The notes below the pieces were generated by a model. That model did not search any database and had not been told where the DNA came from. It was given only the letters and a program-made list of their open reading frames with translations. This document shows, piece by piece, positions 1 through 9,113 of a stretch of 64,000 nucleotides of DNA. The position numbers were made by a program, and so were the translations under genes. The DNA comes from Rhodococcus sovatensis (GTDB lineage Bacteria > Actinomycetota > Actinomycetes > Mycobacteriales > Mycobacteriaceae). The stretch spans positions 4,092,001-4,156,000 of the forward strand of contig NZ_CP147846.1 of the NCBI RefSeq assembly GCF_037327425.1, in the 5' to 3' direction. Within the stretch, counting starts at the first letter, position 1; every line of letters starts with the position of its first letter.

Positions 1-1
1 G

Positions 2-2245
2 ATTCTGTCGAACTTCCTTCCCGACTCCGCCGATGTCCGACGGCGTCTGCTCGAACAGCTGATTTCGGTCGATCTGCAGGAACGATGGCTACGGGCCAGC
101 GTTCCGAAACGGCTGAGACAGTACTGCGACGAGTTCGAGGACCTCGCTCCCGCGTCGCTTCCTGCCTGGCTGATCTACGAGGAGTTCTGCATTCGGCGCC
201 AGGCCGGCGACTCTGTATCCCCGCAGCTCTACGCCGCCGAGTATCCGGCGCAGTCGGTCGACCTAGCGGAAATGCTGAACACCATGCTCGGTGAGGCGAC
301 CGAGCAAAGGACGCCCGCGCTGGAGGCAACCGTCATCGGTGAGTCGCGGGTCAGCGTCAGCGCTGCCACAGTCGCTGGGCCTGCAACCGCGGACATGACC
401 GGCACGTCCACCGGAGCCCTCGCGTGGACGCGGCCGGGCTCGAGCGACGAACTCGAAGACCTCGACGTGGGCGATCGCGTCGACGATTTCGACCTCTTGA
501 TGGGCCTCGGCCGCGGAGCGTTCGCACGAGTCTTCCTGTCTCGACAACGGTCGATGCAACGGATCGTCGCGGTGAAGATATCGGAGGATCGCGGCAGCGA
601 ACCGCAGACGCTCGCGCAACTCGACCACGACTACATCGTCCGGGTATTCGACCAGCGGGTCCTGCCCGACAAAGGCCTCCGACTTCTCTACATGCAGTAC
701 GTGCCGGGCGGGACCCTGCTCGATCTGCTCCAGCGTGTGCGTGCCTGCCCGGCCGACCAACGTAGCGGCACCCTTCTTCTCGACACCGTCGACGCCGCAC
801 TCGACGCTCGAGGCAGCCTTCGCCCCACGGATTCCACTGTCCGCGAATCGCTCTCCACTTTGTCGTGGCCCGAGACTGTTGCGTGGCTCGGGCGCCGCCT
901 TGCGGAGGCTTTGCACTACGCGGGTGAGCGGGGCGTTCTGCATCGCGACATCAAACCGGCGAACGTACTGCTCACCGCGGAGGGCGTGCCCAAGCTCGCA
1001 GATTTCAACATCAGCTTTTCCGATCAGGTCGACGGTGACAGCCCGGTTGCGTATTTCGGAGGCTCACTGTCCTACATGTCCCCCGAGCAGCTCGAGGCGT
1101 GCCATCCTGGTCATCCTGGCCGGGCGGAGGACCTCGACACGCGCAGTGATCTGTATTCACTCGCCGTCGTGCTCTGGGAACTCTTGACCGGGGTCAAGCC
1201 GTTCGACGATTCGAATTCGAACGTCGAGGACGGCGACCGAACCGTCATCGACGGGTTGCTCGACACCCGTCGAACAGGCATCACCGACTCCGCGATCGCA
1301 ACACTTCCGGCGCACTGCCCGTCGACGTTGCGCAGAGTTCTCGCCGAGTGTCTGTCGCCCAGTATCGGGGACCGCTGGTCGACCGGCCAGGAGTTGGCGC
1401 AACAGTTCGATCTGTGCCTCGACCAACACGCACGCAATCTCGTCGATCCGCCGCCATCCAGCGCCCGATTTCGATTGCGGCCGTTCACTGTTCCGGTGAT
1501 GACTGCCGCGATCGGAATCCCCAATGCTGTCGCAGCCATCTACAACTACCAGCACAACAAGGCGCTGATCATCGGTGACCTGCCGGCCGTCGCACAGGAT
1601 CGGTTCGAGACCGTGACGGCAGTCATCAACGGACTCTTCTGGCCGATAGGCCTCGTACTGATCGTCTACTTCTTTCGACGGGTGCTGTCCGTTCCACGAG
1701 CGTTGCGCTCCGGCCGGACAGTGCCGGAGAAGCGACTTGCCGAGGCCCGTGCCGACACCCTGTTGGCTGCGGATCGGATCGTAGCCGTATGCCTCGGGCT
1801 GTGGGTGTGCGCGGGAATTGCATTCCCACTCTCGCTGCAGATCGCGGCAGGGTCCGTGCCTGCGCAGGCGTACGTGCACTTCATTGCGTCACTCGTGGTG
1901 TGCGGTGCAATGGCGACGGCGTACCCGTTCTTCCTGGTCTCACTGTTCACCATCCGGTGCCTGTATCCGTCGTTCTTGCCCTTCGGGCGAGCCGGGAGCG
2001 CCGACGAGGCCCTCCTCCGCGCGCTCGGACGCCGCAGCATCGGCTATCTGACGGTCACCGCCGCGATCCCACTTGTCGCAGTGGCCGGTCTGACTTTCGT
2101 TCCCGCAGAGAATATTCCGGACATCATCGGAGTAGTGCGGGTCGTGTGCGTCGGTGGTATCGCAGCCTTCGTGGCTTCTTACGCGATCTTCCGCTTGATC
2201 GAACGTGACCGCGACGCGCTGCGCCGTGTGGTCTCGAGAAACTAG
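2..2245 (+). CDS. membrane-anchored Ser/Thr protein kinase, 5' end outside window
   Basis: The frame is open from the window edge, so the start lies upstream; at least 747 residues are visible. About 155 residues of unassigned N-terminal sequence precede a kinase domain with a glycine loop (GLGRGAFARV), the VAVKI lysine, the catalytic loop HRDIKPAN (nt 941-964) and DFN (nt 1001-1009) where most kinases have DFG. After the kinase domain come about six hydrophobic segments (from nt 1490 to 2220), so the C-terminal half is a membrane domain and the kinase faces the cytoplasm. Substrate unknown. The stop codon overlaps that of convergent hpt. DFN also occurs in other bacterial kinases of this type, so loss of activity should not be assumed. 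Confidence 0.85.
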   Translation: MLSNFLPDSADVRRRLLEQLISVDLQERWLRASVPKRLRQYCDEFEDLAPASLPAWLIYEEFCIRRQAGDSVSPQLYAAEYPAQSVDLAEMLNTMLGEATEQRTPALEATVIGESRVSVSAATVAGPATADMTGTSTGALAWTRPGSSDELEDLDVGDRVDDFDLLMGLGRGAFARVFLSRQRSMQRIVAVKISEDRGSEPQTLAQLDHDYIVRVFDQRVLPDKGLRLLYMQYVPGGTLLDLLQRVRACPADQRSGTLLLDTVDAALDARGSLRPTDSTVRESLSTLSWPETVAWLGRRLAEALHYAGERGVLHRDIKPANVLLTAEGVPKLADFNISFSDQVDGDSPVAYFGGSLSYMSPEQLEACHPGHPGRAEDLDTRSDLYSLAVVLWELLTGVKPFDDSNSNVEDGDRTVIDGLLDTRRTGITDSAIATLPAHCPSTLRRVLAECLSPSIGDRWSTGQELAQQFDLCLDQHARNLVDPPPSSARFRLRPFTVPVMTAAIGIPNAVAAIYNYQHNKALIIGDLPAVAQDRFETVTAVINGLFWPIGLVLIVYFFRRVLSVPRALRSGRTVPEKRLAEARADTLLAADRIVAVCLGLWVCAGIAFPLSLQIAAGSVPAQAYVHFIASLVVCGAMATAYPFFLVSLFTIRCLYPSFLPFGRAGSADEALLRALGRRSIGYLTVTAAIPLVAVAGLTFVPAENIPDIIGVVRVVCVGGIAAFVASYAIFRLIERDRDALRRVVSRN

Positions 2246-2796
2246 CCGCCGTACACGCGGGGTTCGAGGGTTCCGATGTACGGGAGGTCGCGGTACCGCT
2301 CGTTGTAATCGAGACCGTATCCGACGACGAATTCGTTGGGGATGTCGAAACCGACGTTGGCGACCTCGACGTCGACCTTGATCGCGTCCGGCTTTCGCAG
2401 CAGCGTCACGACCGACAGCGATGCAGGATTGCGCGTCGCCAGGTTGCGCTTGAGCCACGACAGCGTCAGTCCGGAATCGATGATGTCCTCGACGATGAGG
2501 ACATTGCGTCCGTTGATGTCGCGATCGAGGTCCTTGAGGATGCGGACGACACCGGACGACGACGTCGAAGATCCGTAGGAACTGACCGCCATGAACTCGA
2601 GCTGCGTCGGAATGGGTAGCGCGCGAGCGAAGTCGGTCATGAACATGATGGCACCTTTGAGAACACCGACCAGCAGCAGATCACCTTCGGGCGCATCGAC
2701 CGGGTACCGCTTGGCGATCTCTTCCGCGAGCTCGATGGTGCGGGCTTTGATCTGTTCCTCGGAGATGAGAATGGATTCGATGTCGCCCTCGTACAC
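2242..2796 (-). CDS. hpt: hypoxanthine-guanine phosphoribosyltransferase
   Basis: Purine salvage enzyme joining hypoxanthine or guanine to PRPP. The 184-residue product carries the PRPP-binding motif VLIVEDIIDSGLT (residues 99-111) and the flexible-loop stretch SSYGSSTSSSG, close to what I recall of mycobacterial Hpt. GTG at 2796 is preferred because GAAGGGA lies 7 nt upstream and the protein then starts just before the conserved GDIESIL; a longer frame runs into tilS and adds unrelated residues. It is the last gene of a same-strand run dacB-zincin-tilS-hpt. In many actinobacteria ftsH follows; here the kinase gene converges instead. Confidence 0.96.
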   Translation of the reverse strand: MYEGDIESILISEEQIKARTIELAEEIAKRYPVDAPEGDLLLVGVLKGAIMFMTDFARALPIPTQLEFMAVSSYGSSTSSSGVVRILKDLDRDINGRNVLIVEDIIDSGLTLSWLKRNLATRNPASLSVVTLLRKPDAIKVDVEVANVGFDIPNEFVVGYGLDYNERYRDLPYIGTLEPRVYGG

Positions 2797-2824
2797 GGCG
2801 GTCCCTTCGTAGGTTCTCGTTGGT

Positions 2825-3811
2825 TCACGGATTCTCTGTGGACCCCGTAGGCAGGCTCCACTCCAGCTCCGCTGCAAGCCTGCCACGTCGACGCCCCACC
2901 ACCAACCTGGCACCTGTGGGCGCACCGCTCACGGCGACGCCGCCCTGACCGCGCCAATCGCCGATGAGATCGTCGACGAGTCTCAATTGCCTGTCCGACA
3001 GACCTTTTGCGCCACGAACCAGCAGCCAGGCGCGGAGCGTGCGGCGCCGAAGTGCGGGTGCGACGCCCGTGAGCGCCGTCACGGTCAGTTCGTCGCCGAC
3101 AGTCGCAGAGTCGAGGAGTTCCACCGCCAAGGCGTCGAGGACCTGCGAATCCTCGCGTACCTGCGCTGCAGTTCGTCCGAGCGCCTGTGCGACGCCGCCG
3201 CCGAGCACGTCCTCGAGCAGCGGCAACACCTCGTGCCGCAGCCGCACCCTGGAGAACGCCGCGTCGGAGTTGTGCGGATCCTCGAACGGAACCACCCCCA
3301 GTTCGACGCAGGCCTGCCTCGTCACCGACCGGCGGACATCGAGCAATGGCCGTCCCCATGGCTCGTCCCAGGGCGACATCCCGGCGATCGAACGGGGACC
3401 AGATCCTCGTGACAATCCGAGGAGCACCGTTTCAGCCTGGTCGTCGAGCGTGTGCGCGATGAGAACCGCACGATCTCCCCGCGCTTGATCCAACGCGTCG
3501 TAGCGCGCCCGTCGCGCAGCGGCTTCCATCCCGCCTGCGGTGCCGACGGATACCGTCAACACGGTCGCGTCGGCGCAGCCGAATGCGGTGGCCTGCTGGG
3601 CAGCCCTCGTCGCTACGTCTGCCGAACCTGTCTGCAACCCGTGATCGACGACGAGTGCGACAACCTGAGGCGCTTCGGCGACCACCGCGGCGGTCAACGC
3701 CAACGAATCCGCACCACCCGACAGCGCGACGGCAACCGGGCCCGGCCGCTTCTCCATCCAGGCACGAACCGCGTGCCGAATCGCGAGAATTGCAGGTTCT
3801 TCCGGCAGCAT
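2825..3811 (-). CDS. tilS: tRNA(Ile)-lysidine synthetase
   Basis: Cytoplasmic enzyme that converts the wobble cytidine of the CAU-anticodon tRNA(Ile) to lysidine using ATP and lysine. The P-loop SGGADS sits at residues 31-36, followed by the N-type ATP pyrophosphatase fold (VDHGLQTG, HTLDDQAETVLLGL) and the helical domain. Product 328 residues, the size of the short actinobacterial TilS. ATG at 3811 overlaps the TGA of the upstream metallopeptidase gene by one base, implying translational coupling; a start eight codons upstream would overlap that gene more. Confidence 0.95.
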   Translation of the reverse strand: MLPEEPAILAIRHAVRAWMEKRPGPVAVALSGGADSLALTAAVVAEAPQVVALVVDHGLQTGSADVATRAAQQATAFGCADATVLTVSVGTAGGMEAAARRARYDALDQARGDRAVLIAHTLDDQAETVLLGLSRGSGPRSIAGMSPWDEPWGRPLLDVRRSVTRQACVELGVVPFEDPHNSDAAFSRVRLRHEVLPLLEDVLGGGVAQALGRTAAQVREDSQVLDALAVELLDSATVGDELTVTALTGVAPALRRRTLRAWLLVRGAKGLSDRQLRLVDDLIGDWRGQGGVAVSGAPTGARLVVGRRRGRLAAELEWSLPTGSTENP

Positions 3812-4920
3812 CAGCCCAGTACGCGCGCGATCCACCGGTCAGGATTCTCGATCTCGTCGAGCAACGGCAGCGTGCTCTCGTCGGTCCAGATCGTGTTGAA
3901 TCGCTCCATACCGACCGTCGTGACCACCTGATCGACGAACGCTTTCCCTCGCACGTACTGCGCCATTTTCGCGTCCATGCCGAGCAGCGCACGAACCACT
4001 CGCTGCAACGGATTCTGCTTGCGTCGACGACGAGCGTCGAATGCACTTCTGATCTGCGCAACCGACGGAACGACCGCCGGGCCGACCGCATCCATGACGT
4101 GATCGGCGTGACCTTCCAACAACGTACCGAGCACAAGCAGCCGGTCGATGGCCTCGCGCGCCGCCACAGGTTGGGTAGCCCGCAACAGTCCGACGATGCC
4201 CGCGTCCTCGGCTCTGTCGGATTCTCTCCGATTCTTCAACGCGTTCGTCAGCCTCGAGGCGAACTCGCTCATCGGCTCGTCCACCCCATCCGACAGCACG
4301 GCGACCGAGCTCCGCATGTATTCGCCGAGCCACGGCGCCGACGAGAACTGGACCCGGTGGGTCACCTCGTGCAGGCACACCCACAATCGGAAGTCACTCG
4401 GTGGAACTCGAAGCGCACGTTCGACGGCGATGATGTTCGGCGCGACGAGCAGAAGCGTTCCATGCTCACCGGTGAACGGGTCGTACTGTCCCAGAATCGC
4501 GCTCGACAGGAACGCAAGCATCGCGCCCGCCTGGAGACCTGCAGGCTTACCAGCAAGCAGGCCGGAAGGTTCGACATCGGACTCGCCGGTCAAGTGCTTC
4601 ATGGAGGCTGCTGCCGCCTCGATCCACCCGGCACGACCCACGATCTGCGCCTCCGGCACCGGCAAGCCGTCGGCGAGCCCAGTCGTGTCACGGACCGGGC
4701 CTTCTGCACGAATCGACGCAGCGGCGAGTTCGGCGAACACCGCATCCGATGTGTAGCGGGACGTCGACGGTTCCTTCGGCGCCAACTTTGCCCCGGTCTT
4801 CGACGCCAACGCCCAATCGACGGAGACGCCGAGCCCATTCGAATCCTTGTCGGACAACGCAGCCTCCTCGTGGGGAACTGCCGCGTCCGTGCGCGAAGTC
4901 TTCGTGTCTTTGCTGAACAT
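3811..4920 (-). CDS. zincin-like metallopeptidase family protein (DUF2342 / TIGR03624 type)
   Basis: A 369-residue protein with the zinc-binding motif HEVTH in LHEVTHRVQF and a downstream glutamate in LLEGHADHVMD, as in the actinobacterial family sometimes labelled coenzyme F420 biosynthesis-associated, whose real role is unproven. It stands between dacB and tilS, its usual neighbours in actinobacteria. ATG at 4920 overlaps the dacB stop codon (TGATG), and the ATG of tilS overlaps its own stop, so the four genes are probably one transcript. No signal peptide is visible, so it is probably cytoplasmic. Substrate unknown. Confidence 0.9.
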   Translation of the reverse strand: MFSKDTKTSRTDAAVPHEEAALSDKDSNGLGVSVDWALASKTGAKLAPKEPSTSRYTSDAVFAELAAASIRAEGPVRDTTGLADGLPVPEAQIVGRAGWIEAAAASMKHLTGESDVEPSGLLAGKPAGLQAGAMLAFLSSAILGQYDPFTGEHGTLLLVAPNIIAVERALRVPPSDFRLWVCLHEVTHRVQFSSAPWLGEYMRSSVAVLSDGVDEPMSEFASRLTNALKNRRESDRAEDAGIVGLLRATQPVAAREAIDRLLVLGTLLEGHADHVMDAVGPAVVPSVAQIRSAFDARRRRKQNPLQRVVRALLGMDAKMAQYVRGKAFVDQVVTTVGMERFNTIWTDESTLPLLDEIENPDRWIARVLG

Positions 4921-6350
4921 CACAGGCAGCCACACATTCTGAGCGTCGACGCCACCGCATCCAGCGCCGGCCGCGAGACTTCCGGCGGCACGTCGTTGGA
5001 CATCAGAGCGAACGTGAGTGCCCTGCCATCGACATCGACGACGTACCCGGCGAGAGCGCTTGCTGCTGACAGTGTGCCAGTCTTGGCGCGCACCCATCCG
5101 GCGCCGACTCGGTCGTTGCTTGCGTACCGGTCCGTCAACGTGCCTGTCGACCCAGCGACGGGCAGGTAGTCGAGCATCGGTCGCAGCTCCGGCTTCTCCG
5201 GACCCGCAGCCGAGGTCAGGATCTGATCGAGGATTCTGGCGGGGATCAGATCATCGACCGAAAGCCCGCTCAGGTCGTGCAGCTTCATCCCGGTCAGGTC
5301 GTAGCCCGCGGCGAACAAGGTCTGCCCGACGGAATCCACCGCTCCCGCGAACGACGCTGCAGTGTTGGTCTCGATTGCTATCTCGCGACCGACCGCCTCG
5401 GCCAGGACATTGTCGGACCGTCCCATCATCTGTCCGAGACGGTCGCGCAACGGAGCGGATTGCACGCTGGCGACCTGGTCGGCACCGGCCGGTGCCGTTC
5501 CGGTGGATACCCGAGCCGGGTCGATGCCGAGGCCACGGGCGAGCGCCCTGCCTGCGTCGAGTGCGGGCTCGGCACTTCGCGCCGACTCGTCCTCCAAGGG
5601 CACCGATCTGCCACCGTCGATCATTATCGGCTCGATCGGGGTGATGTAGCCGGCCGCGACGTCCGGTGTGAACCAGCCCTGCGCCATCGTCGGGCCGTCG
5701 TAGATCGAGGTGTCGACGACGATTCGGTCGACCGGAGTCCCCGACCGCACGATCTGTTCGACCATGTCGTCGATTCGCGCCGCACCCGGGTAGAACCCAG
5801 GGCTTCCCGTCGGCTGCGCCGTGATCGTGGGATCGCCGGCCGCAACGATGACGATTTCGCCGTCGCTCTGGCCCTTGACGACCCGCGTTGTCACTCGGTG
5901 TTCCGGCGACAGAGCCAGCATTGCAGCGGCAGCGGTGAGTACCTTGGCCGTCGACGCAGGAGTCATCGGTGTGTCACTGCCCTGGGACCACAGGACTCGG
6001 CCGGTCCCGGCGTCGGCGACGACGCCGGTGAACGACCCGAGCCCGGGGGCAGCGACGACCGGAGCCAACGCCTGGGCGATGCCCGCCTCGGTGGGTGCGG
6101 GCGCAGAATCCGATATCGGGGCGATGGCCGGTGCGAGCATCACCGGGTCCGGCTCGGGCGCCGTCGGAGCAGCCGTGTCGTTGCCGGACGAGCCTGGGAC
6201 TATCGCGGCCACCGCCGTGCCCCCCGCAGCGAGAACGACGACGGCACCCAGAACGAGCAAGATTCGTGTCCGACGTCGCTTGCGCCCGGCGGTCGGGCCG
6301 AGAAATCGCTTGGTCAACCCCGCCACCCGTTCCTCCATCGCACTCTTCAT
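4920..6350 (-). CDS. dacB: D-alanyl-D-alanine carboxypeptidase/endopeptidase (PBP4, DacB type)
   Basis: Cell-wall enzyme trimming peptidoglycan stem peptides outside the membrane. The protein (476 residues) has a basic cytoplasmic N-terminus, one membrane segment (about residues 29-50), an Ala/Pro linker, and the three penicillin-binding motifs of family S13: STAK with catalytic Ser133 and Lys136, SDN in MMGRSDNVLA, and KTG (K423). The reading frame continues far upstream with unrelated sequence, so the start is chosen at ATG 6350; ATG 6338, with GAAGAG upstream, is equally possible. Divergent from ppa and first gene of the dacB-tilS-hpt run. Confidence 0.93.
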   Translation of the reverse strand: MKSAMEERVAGLTKRFLGPTAGRKRRRTRILLVLGAVVVLAAGGTAVAAIVPGSSGNDTAAPTAPEPDPVMLAPAIAPISDSAPAPTEAGIAQALAPVVAAPGLGSFTGVVADAGTGRVLWSQGSDTPMTPASTAKVLTAAAAMLALSPEHRVTTRVVKGQSDGEIVIVAAGDPTITAQPTGSPGFYPGAARIDDMVEQIVRSGTPVDRIVVDTSIYDGPTMAQGWFTPDVAAGYITPIEPIMIDGGRSVPLEDESARSAEPALDAGRALARGLGIDPARVSTGTAPAGADQVASVQSAPLRDRLGQMMGRSDNVLAEAVGREIAIETNTAASFAGAVDSVGQTLFAAGYDLTGMKLHDLSGLSVDDLIPARILDQILTSAAGPEKPELRPMLDYLPVAGSTGTLTDRYASNDRVGAGWVRAKTGTLSAASALAGYVVDVDGRALTFALMSNDVPPEVSRPALDAVASTLRMCGCL

Positions 6351-6461
6351 CTGCCCAGCGGCAGTTACCTCAACAGTATCCTCGGGTCCGGTACGCTTGC
6401 GCCGCCACCATCGTGCGTCATACGAGACGCCAAGCGAGTAGAAGAAGAGCGAGGGCTGCAC

Positions 6462-6953
6462 GTGCCGTTCGACGTCACCATCGAAATCCCCAAGGGCCAG
6501 CGCAACAAGTACGAGGTCGACCACAAAACCGGTCGTGTGCGCCTGGACCGCTACCTGTACACGGCGATGGGCTACCCGGCCGACTACGGCTTCATCGAAG
6601 GCACGCTCGGCGAAGATGGCGACCCGTTGGACGCATTCGTCTTGCTCCCCGAGTCGGTGTTCCCCGGCGTCCTGATCGAGGCCCGCCCGGTCGCCATGTT
6701 CAAGATGGTCGACGAGGCCGGCGGCGACGACAAGGTGCTGTGTGTACCTGCGGGCGACAAGCGCTGGGACCACGTTCAAGACCTCGGTGATGTCTCGACC
6801 TTCGAACTCGACGCCATCAAGCACTTCTTCGTCCACTACAAGGACTTGGAGCCGAACAAGCACGTCACGGCTGCGGATTGGGTGGGTCGGGCCGAGGCAG
6901 AAGCCGAAATCGCTGCGTCGTTCAAGCGATTGGCGGACAATCCGGAGCACTGA
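6462..6953 (+). CDS. ppa: inorganic pyrophosphatase
   Basis: Hydrolyses pyrophosphate to phosphate, pulling biosynthetic reactions forward; soluble family I enzyme. The 163-residue product begins FDVTIEIPKGQRNKYEVD and carries the signature DGDPLDAFV (residues 52-60) with the metal-binding aspartates. GTG at 6462 is chosen because GAGGG lies 8 nt upstream and the product then matches the known mycobacterial N-terminus; the same frame is open far upstream across dacB but that part is antisense. Shares an approximately 110-bp divergent promoter region with dacB. Confidence 0.96.
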   Translation: MPFDVTIEIPKGQRNKYEVDHKTGRVRLDRYLYTAMGYPADYGFIEGTLGEDGDPLDAFVLLPESVFPGVLIEARPVAMFKMVDEAGGDDKVLCVPAGDKRWDHVQDLGDVSTFELDAIKHFFVHYKDLEPNKHVTAADWVGRAEAEAEIAASFKRLADNPEH

Positions 6954-7029
6954 GAAGAGCAAACACACTTCTCGGGGGCACAACGAACAAATACCGTTAG
7001 ACGAGCGAAGTAACCAGGTGGGGAGCACT

Positions 7030-7479
7030 ATGACCGACAGCAATACGACGGGTGAGCGGCGTAACTCGGAGTCACGAGCCATATCCGACCCGGCACAGTT
7101 TCCCGACTTGCCCGTCACCGTTGTCTTGGATCGAATCCCGGTTCCGATCCTCGCTGTCGACCCCACCGGTGGCATCGTGTTCGCGAACGAGGCGTTCGAC
7201 GAACTCTTCGGAACGGACCGCTCGGAGCGTTCGGACTTCCACCTGCACGACATCTTCCCGGATCAGGCTCCCGAGGGTGTCAACGTCGCCGACATGTTCC
7301 TGACGACGGTGGCCACGCGCGCCGACTCGCTGTGGCGCATGACGGACAAGACCGGCGATGTCGTGCAGGTCCGCGCAAGCAAGTCGATCCTGCGGCGGGC
7401 CGAGGACAATTTGGTGCTGGTCGCTCTGGAAGACTTCACGGACCAGCTCTGGAACGACCCCAAGAGCGCACTGCGCTGA
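7030..7479 (+). CDS. small single PAS-domain protein
   Basis: A 149-residue soluble protein with one PAS domain (about residues 28-135; VPILAVDPTGGIVFANEAF is the typical PAS core start). No output domain is attached, so it must act through a partner or bind a ligand alone. ATG 7030 is preceded by the purine-rich AGGTGGGGAG. The next gene, a diguanylate cyclase on the opposite strand, ends 25 nt away, which makes a signalling link tempting but unproven. Confidence 0.85.
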   Translation: MTDSNTTGERRNSESRAISDPAQFPDLPVTVVLDRIPVPILAVDPTGGIVFANEAFDELFGTDRSERSDFHLHDIFPDQAPEGVNVADMFLTTVATRADSLWRMTDKTGDVVQVRASKSILRRAEDNLVLVALEDFTDQLWNDPKSALR

Positions 7480-7504
7480 ACCCGGCGGCGATCGGTCGGC
7501 GCGC

Positions 7505-8581
7505 TCAGGCTCCGAATACCTTCGCCTGGTCGCCGCCGGCCCGCTTGGCCTCGTACATCGCGTTGTCCGCTTTCAGCAACACAGCGTGCACCATCTCCGA
7601 GCCATCCGATGGGGTTCGAGCTTTCCACTTGTCCACCGAGATCATTGCCGCCCCCACGCTGCCGGTTATCGATATCTCGTCCGTCGACTCGCTCAGCGAC
7701 CCGGAGATGGAGTCGGCAAGCGTGAGCACATCCGACGGTTCCATCAAGACCGCAATCGTGAACTCCTCGCCACCTGTGCGTGCCACGCAAGAACCCTCGG
7801 GCACCGCATTCGCCAGCCGATATGCGGTGGATCGAAGAACTGCGTCGCCAGCAGCGTGTCCACACGTGTCGTTGACGAATTTGAATCGATCGAGATCGAC
7901 GACGAACACTGTGACGCTCTCACCAGGTTTCGCCTCGAGCAACATCCTTTCGATTCGGATCTCGAAGCCGCGACGGTTCAGCAGGCCGGTGAGCGAGTCG
8001 GTGATCGCGAGTTCCAGCTGCGCCTTGATCACGGCGCGAAACACCAGAACGGAATTGGCGACGACCAGGACAACCAAGGCCTGAGCCACTATCGACAGCG
8101 AGGAATGAGTCCCCTCGAATGCCGCCGCGACCGCGAACGCAACGATGACGACGCTGACGAACCCCGAATGTGCGCGTAGAACCGACTTACTGGAGAAGTA
8201 GGCAATGTAGATTCCGATGACCGCGAACAGTCCGGTCGCGTGCAGTGCGAGTCCACGCTGGGCGAACGTGAGCAGAACCGTCGCGACACCGACGTCGGCA
8301 TAGAACACGAACCATCCCGGCATTCGGACCACATCTCGGCCGTGCACCCACCACCAGAGTCCGACCGGGATGGTGGACAGCAACACGACAACGCACACCG
8401 CCCGAGCAGCCGCGGTGGACGGGCCCTCGCCGGAGAACAAGACCACTGTGCCGATCACCGCGAACACGGGTACCAGCACCGCGATCCCGCGACCGACCTT
8501 GCGTTCGAGCTGCGCCGCCGGATTGGTTGCCGTTCGCCCACGCAGAGTGCGCGGAATCCACCGACCGGTGATTCCCACCAC
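7505..8581 (-). CDS. membrane-bound diguanylate cyclase (GGDEF)
   Basis: Makes the second messenger c-di-GMP from two GTP. About six hydrophobic segments occupy residues 30-185, followed by a GGDEF domain with ITDSLTGLLNRRGFE, the metal site VDLDRFKFVND and active-site GGEEF at residues 270-274. The RxxD product-inhibition site usually found just before GGEEF is absent (PEGSCVART instead), suggesting no classical feedback inhibition. No EAL domain. Length 358 residues. One of two GGDEF proteins in the window. Confidence 0.92.
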   Translation of the reverse strand: MVGITGRWIPRTLRGRTATNPAAQLERKVGRGIAVLVPVFAVIGTVVLFSGEGPSTAAARAVCVVVLLSTIPVGLWWWVHGRDVVRMPGWFVFYADVGVATVLLTFAQRGLALHATGLFAVIGIYIAYFSSKSVLRAHSGFVSVVIVAFAVAAAFEGTHSSLSIVAQALVVLVVANSVLVFRAVIKAQLELAITDSLTGLLNRRGFEIRIERMLLEAKPGESVTVFVVDLDRFKFVNDTCGHAAGDAVLRSTAYRLANAVPEGSCVARTGGEEFTIAVLMEPSDVLTLADSISGSLSESTDEISITGSVGAAMISVDKWKARTPSDGSEMVHAVLLKADNAMYEAKRAGGDQAKVFGA

Positions 8582-8639
8582 TCCTCCCTACCCGATTCGC
8601 AGCATTACCCGCAGATACGCGAATCGTCCGATTCGTTTC

Positions 8640-9113
8640 TTAGTTGCCGCCCGGCTTCACGCGTTCGTAGTCGGTCAGAAAACGGTCCATGAGTTCGACC
8701 AACGACACCCGATCCTCGTACGACCAGTCCTCGAGGACGAGTGCGAGATGCGCTGTGCGCTTGCGATGGAGTCGAAAAGCAACATTACGTCCGGATTCGG
8801 TCGCTGCCAAAACGTAAGCGCGACCATCTTTTTCGTCGCGAACGCGTTCGACGTGCCCGTGATCCACCAGCTGCGCTACCTGCCTGCTCACAGTCGACGG
8901 GTCGGAGTTCACCAGGGCGGCCAACTCACTCGATCTCATCGGTCCGTCGCGTACCAGTCGGAACAGACAAACGAATGCGGCACCTTCGACGCCTCCGGAT
9001 TCGGCGGACAATTGAGCAAGCTTGCGGTCGCGAATTCGCTGCAACCGCACGAGTTGGGTACCGAGCTCCTCGGCTGTGTCGATGTCGGGCTCCCCACCCA
9101 TGTCAGCTGCCAC
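8640..9113 (-). CDS. MarR family transcriptional regulator
   Basis: A 157-residue winged-helix regulator. The helix-turn-helix region (about residues 58-95) reads MRSSELAALVNSDPSTVSRQ followed by a wing with DEKDGRAY, typical MarR features. Its start overlaps the 3' end of the crotonase gene by 11 nt on the same strand, so both are likely cotranscribed. It may control this pair, but no clear palindrome was identified at the crotonase promoter. Ligand unknown. Confidence 0.92.
   Translation of the reverse strand: MAADMGGEPDIDTAEELGTQLVRLQRIRDRKLAQLSAESGGVEGAAFVCLFRLVRDGPMRSSELAALVNSDPSTVSRQVAQLVDHGHVERVRDEKDGRAYVLAATESGRNVAFRLHRKRTAHLALVLEDWSYEDRVSLVELMDRFLTDYERVKPGGN

Noticed and set aside
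3583..5169. 528-codon plus-strand frame
   Set aside because: Antisense to tilS, the zincin gene and dacB; Arg/His-rich shadow sequence with no domain.
5277..6461. Open frame on the plus strand continuing upstream of ppa for about 395 codons
   Set aside because: It lies antisense to dacB, has no family resemblance, and the conserved ppa N-terminus begins at GTG 6462 with a good ribosome site.
6351..7253. Minus-strand extension of the dacB frame up to 7253
   Set aside because: Antisense to ppa and the PAS gene; the signal-anchor region typical of this protein begins at about 6350.
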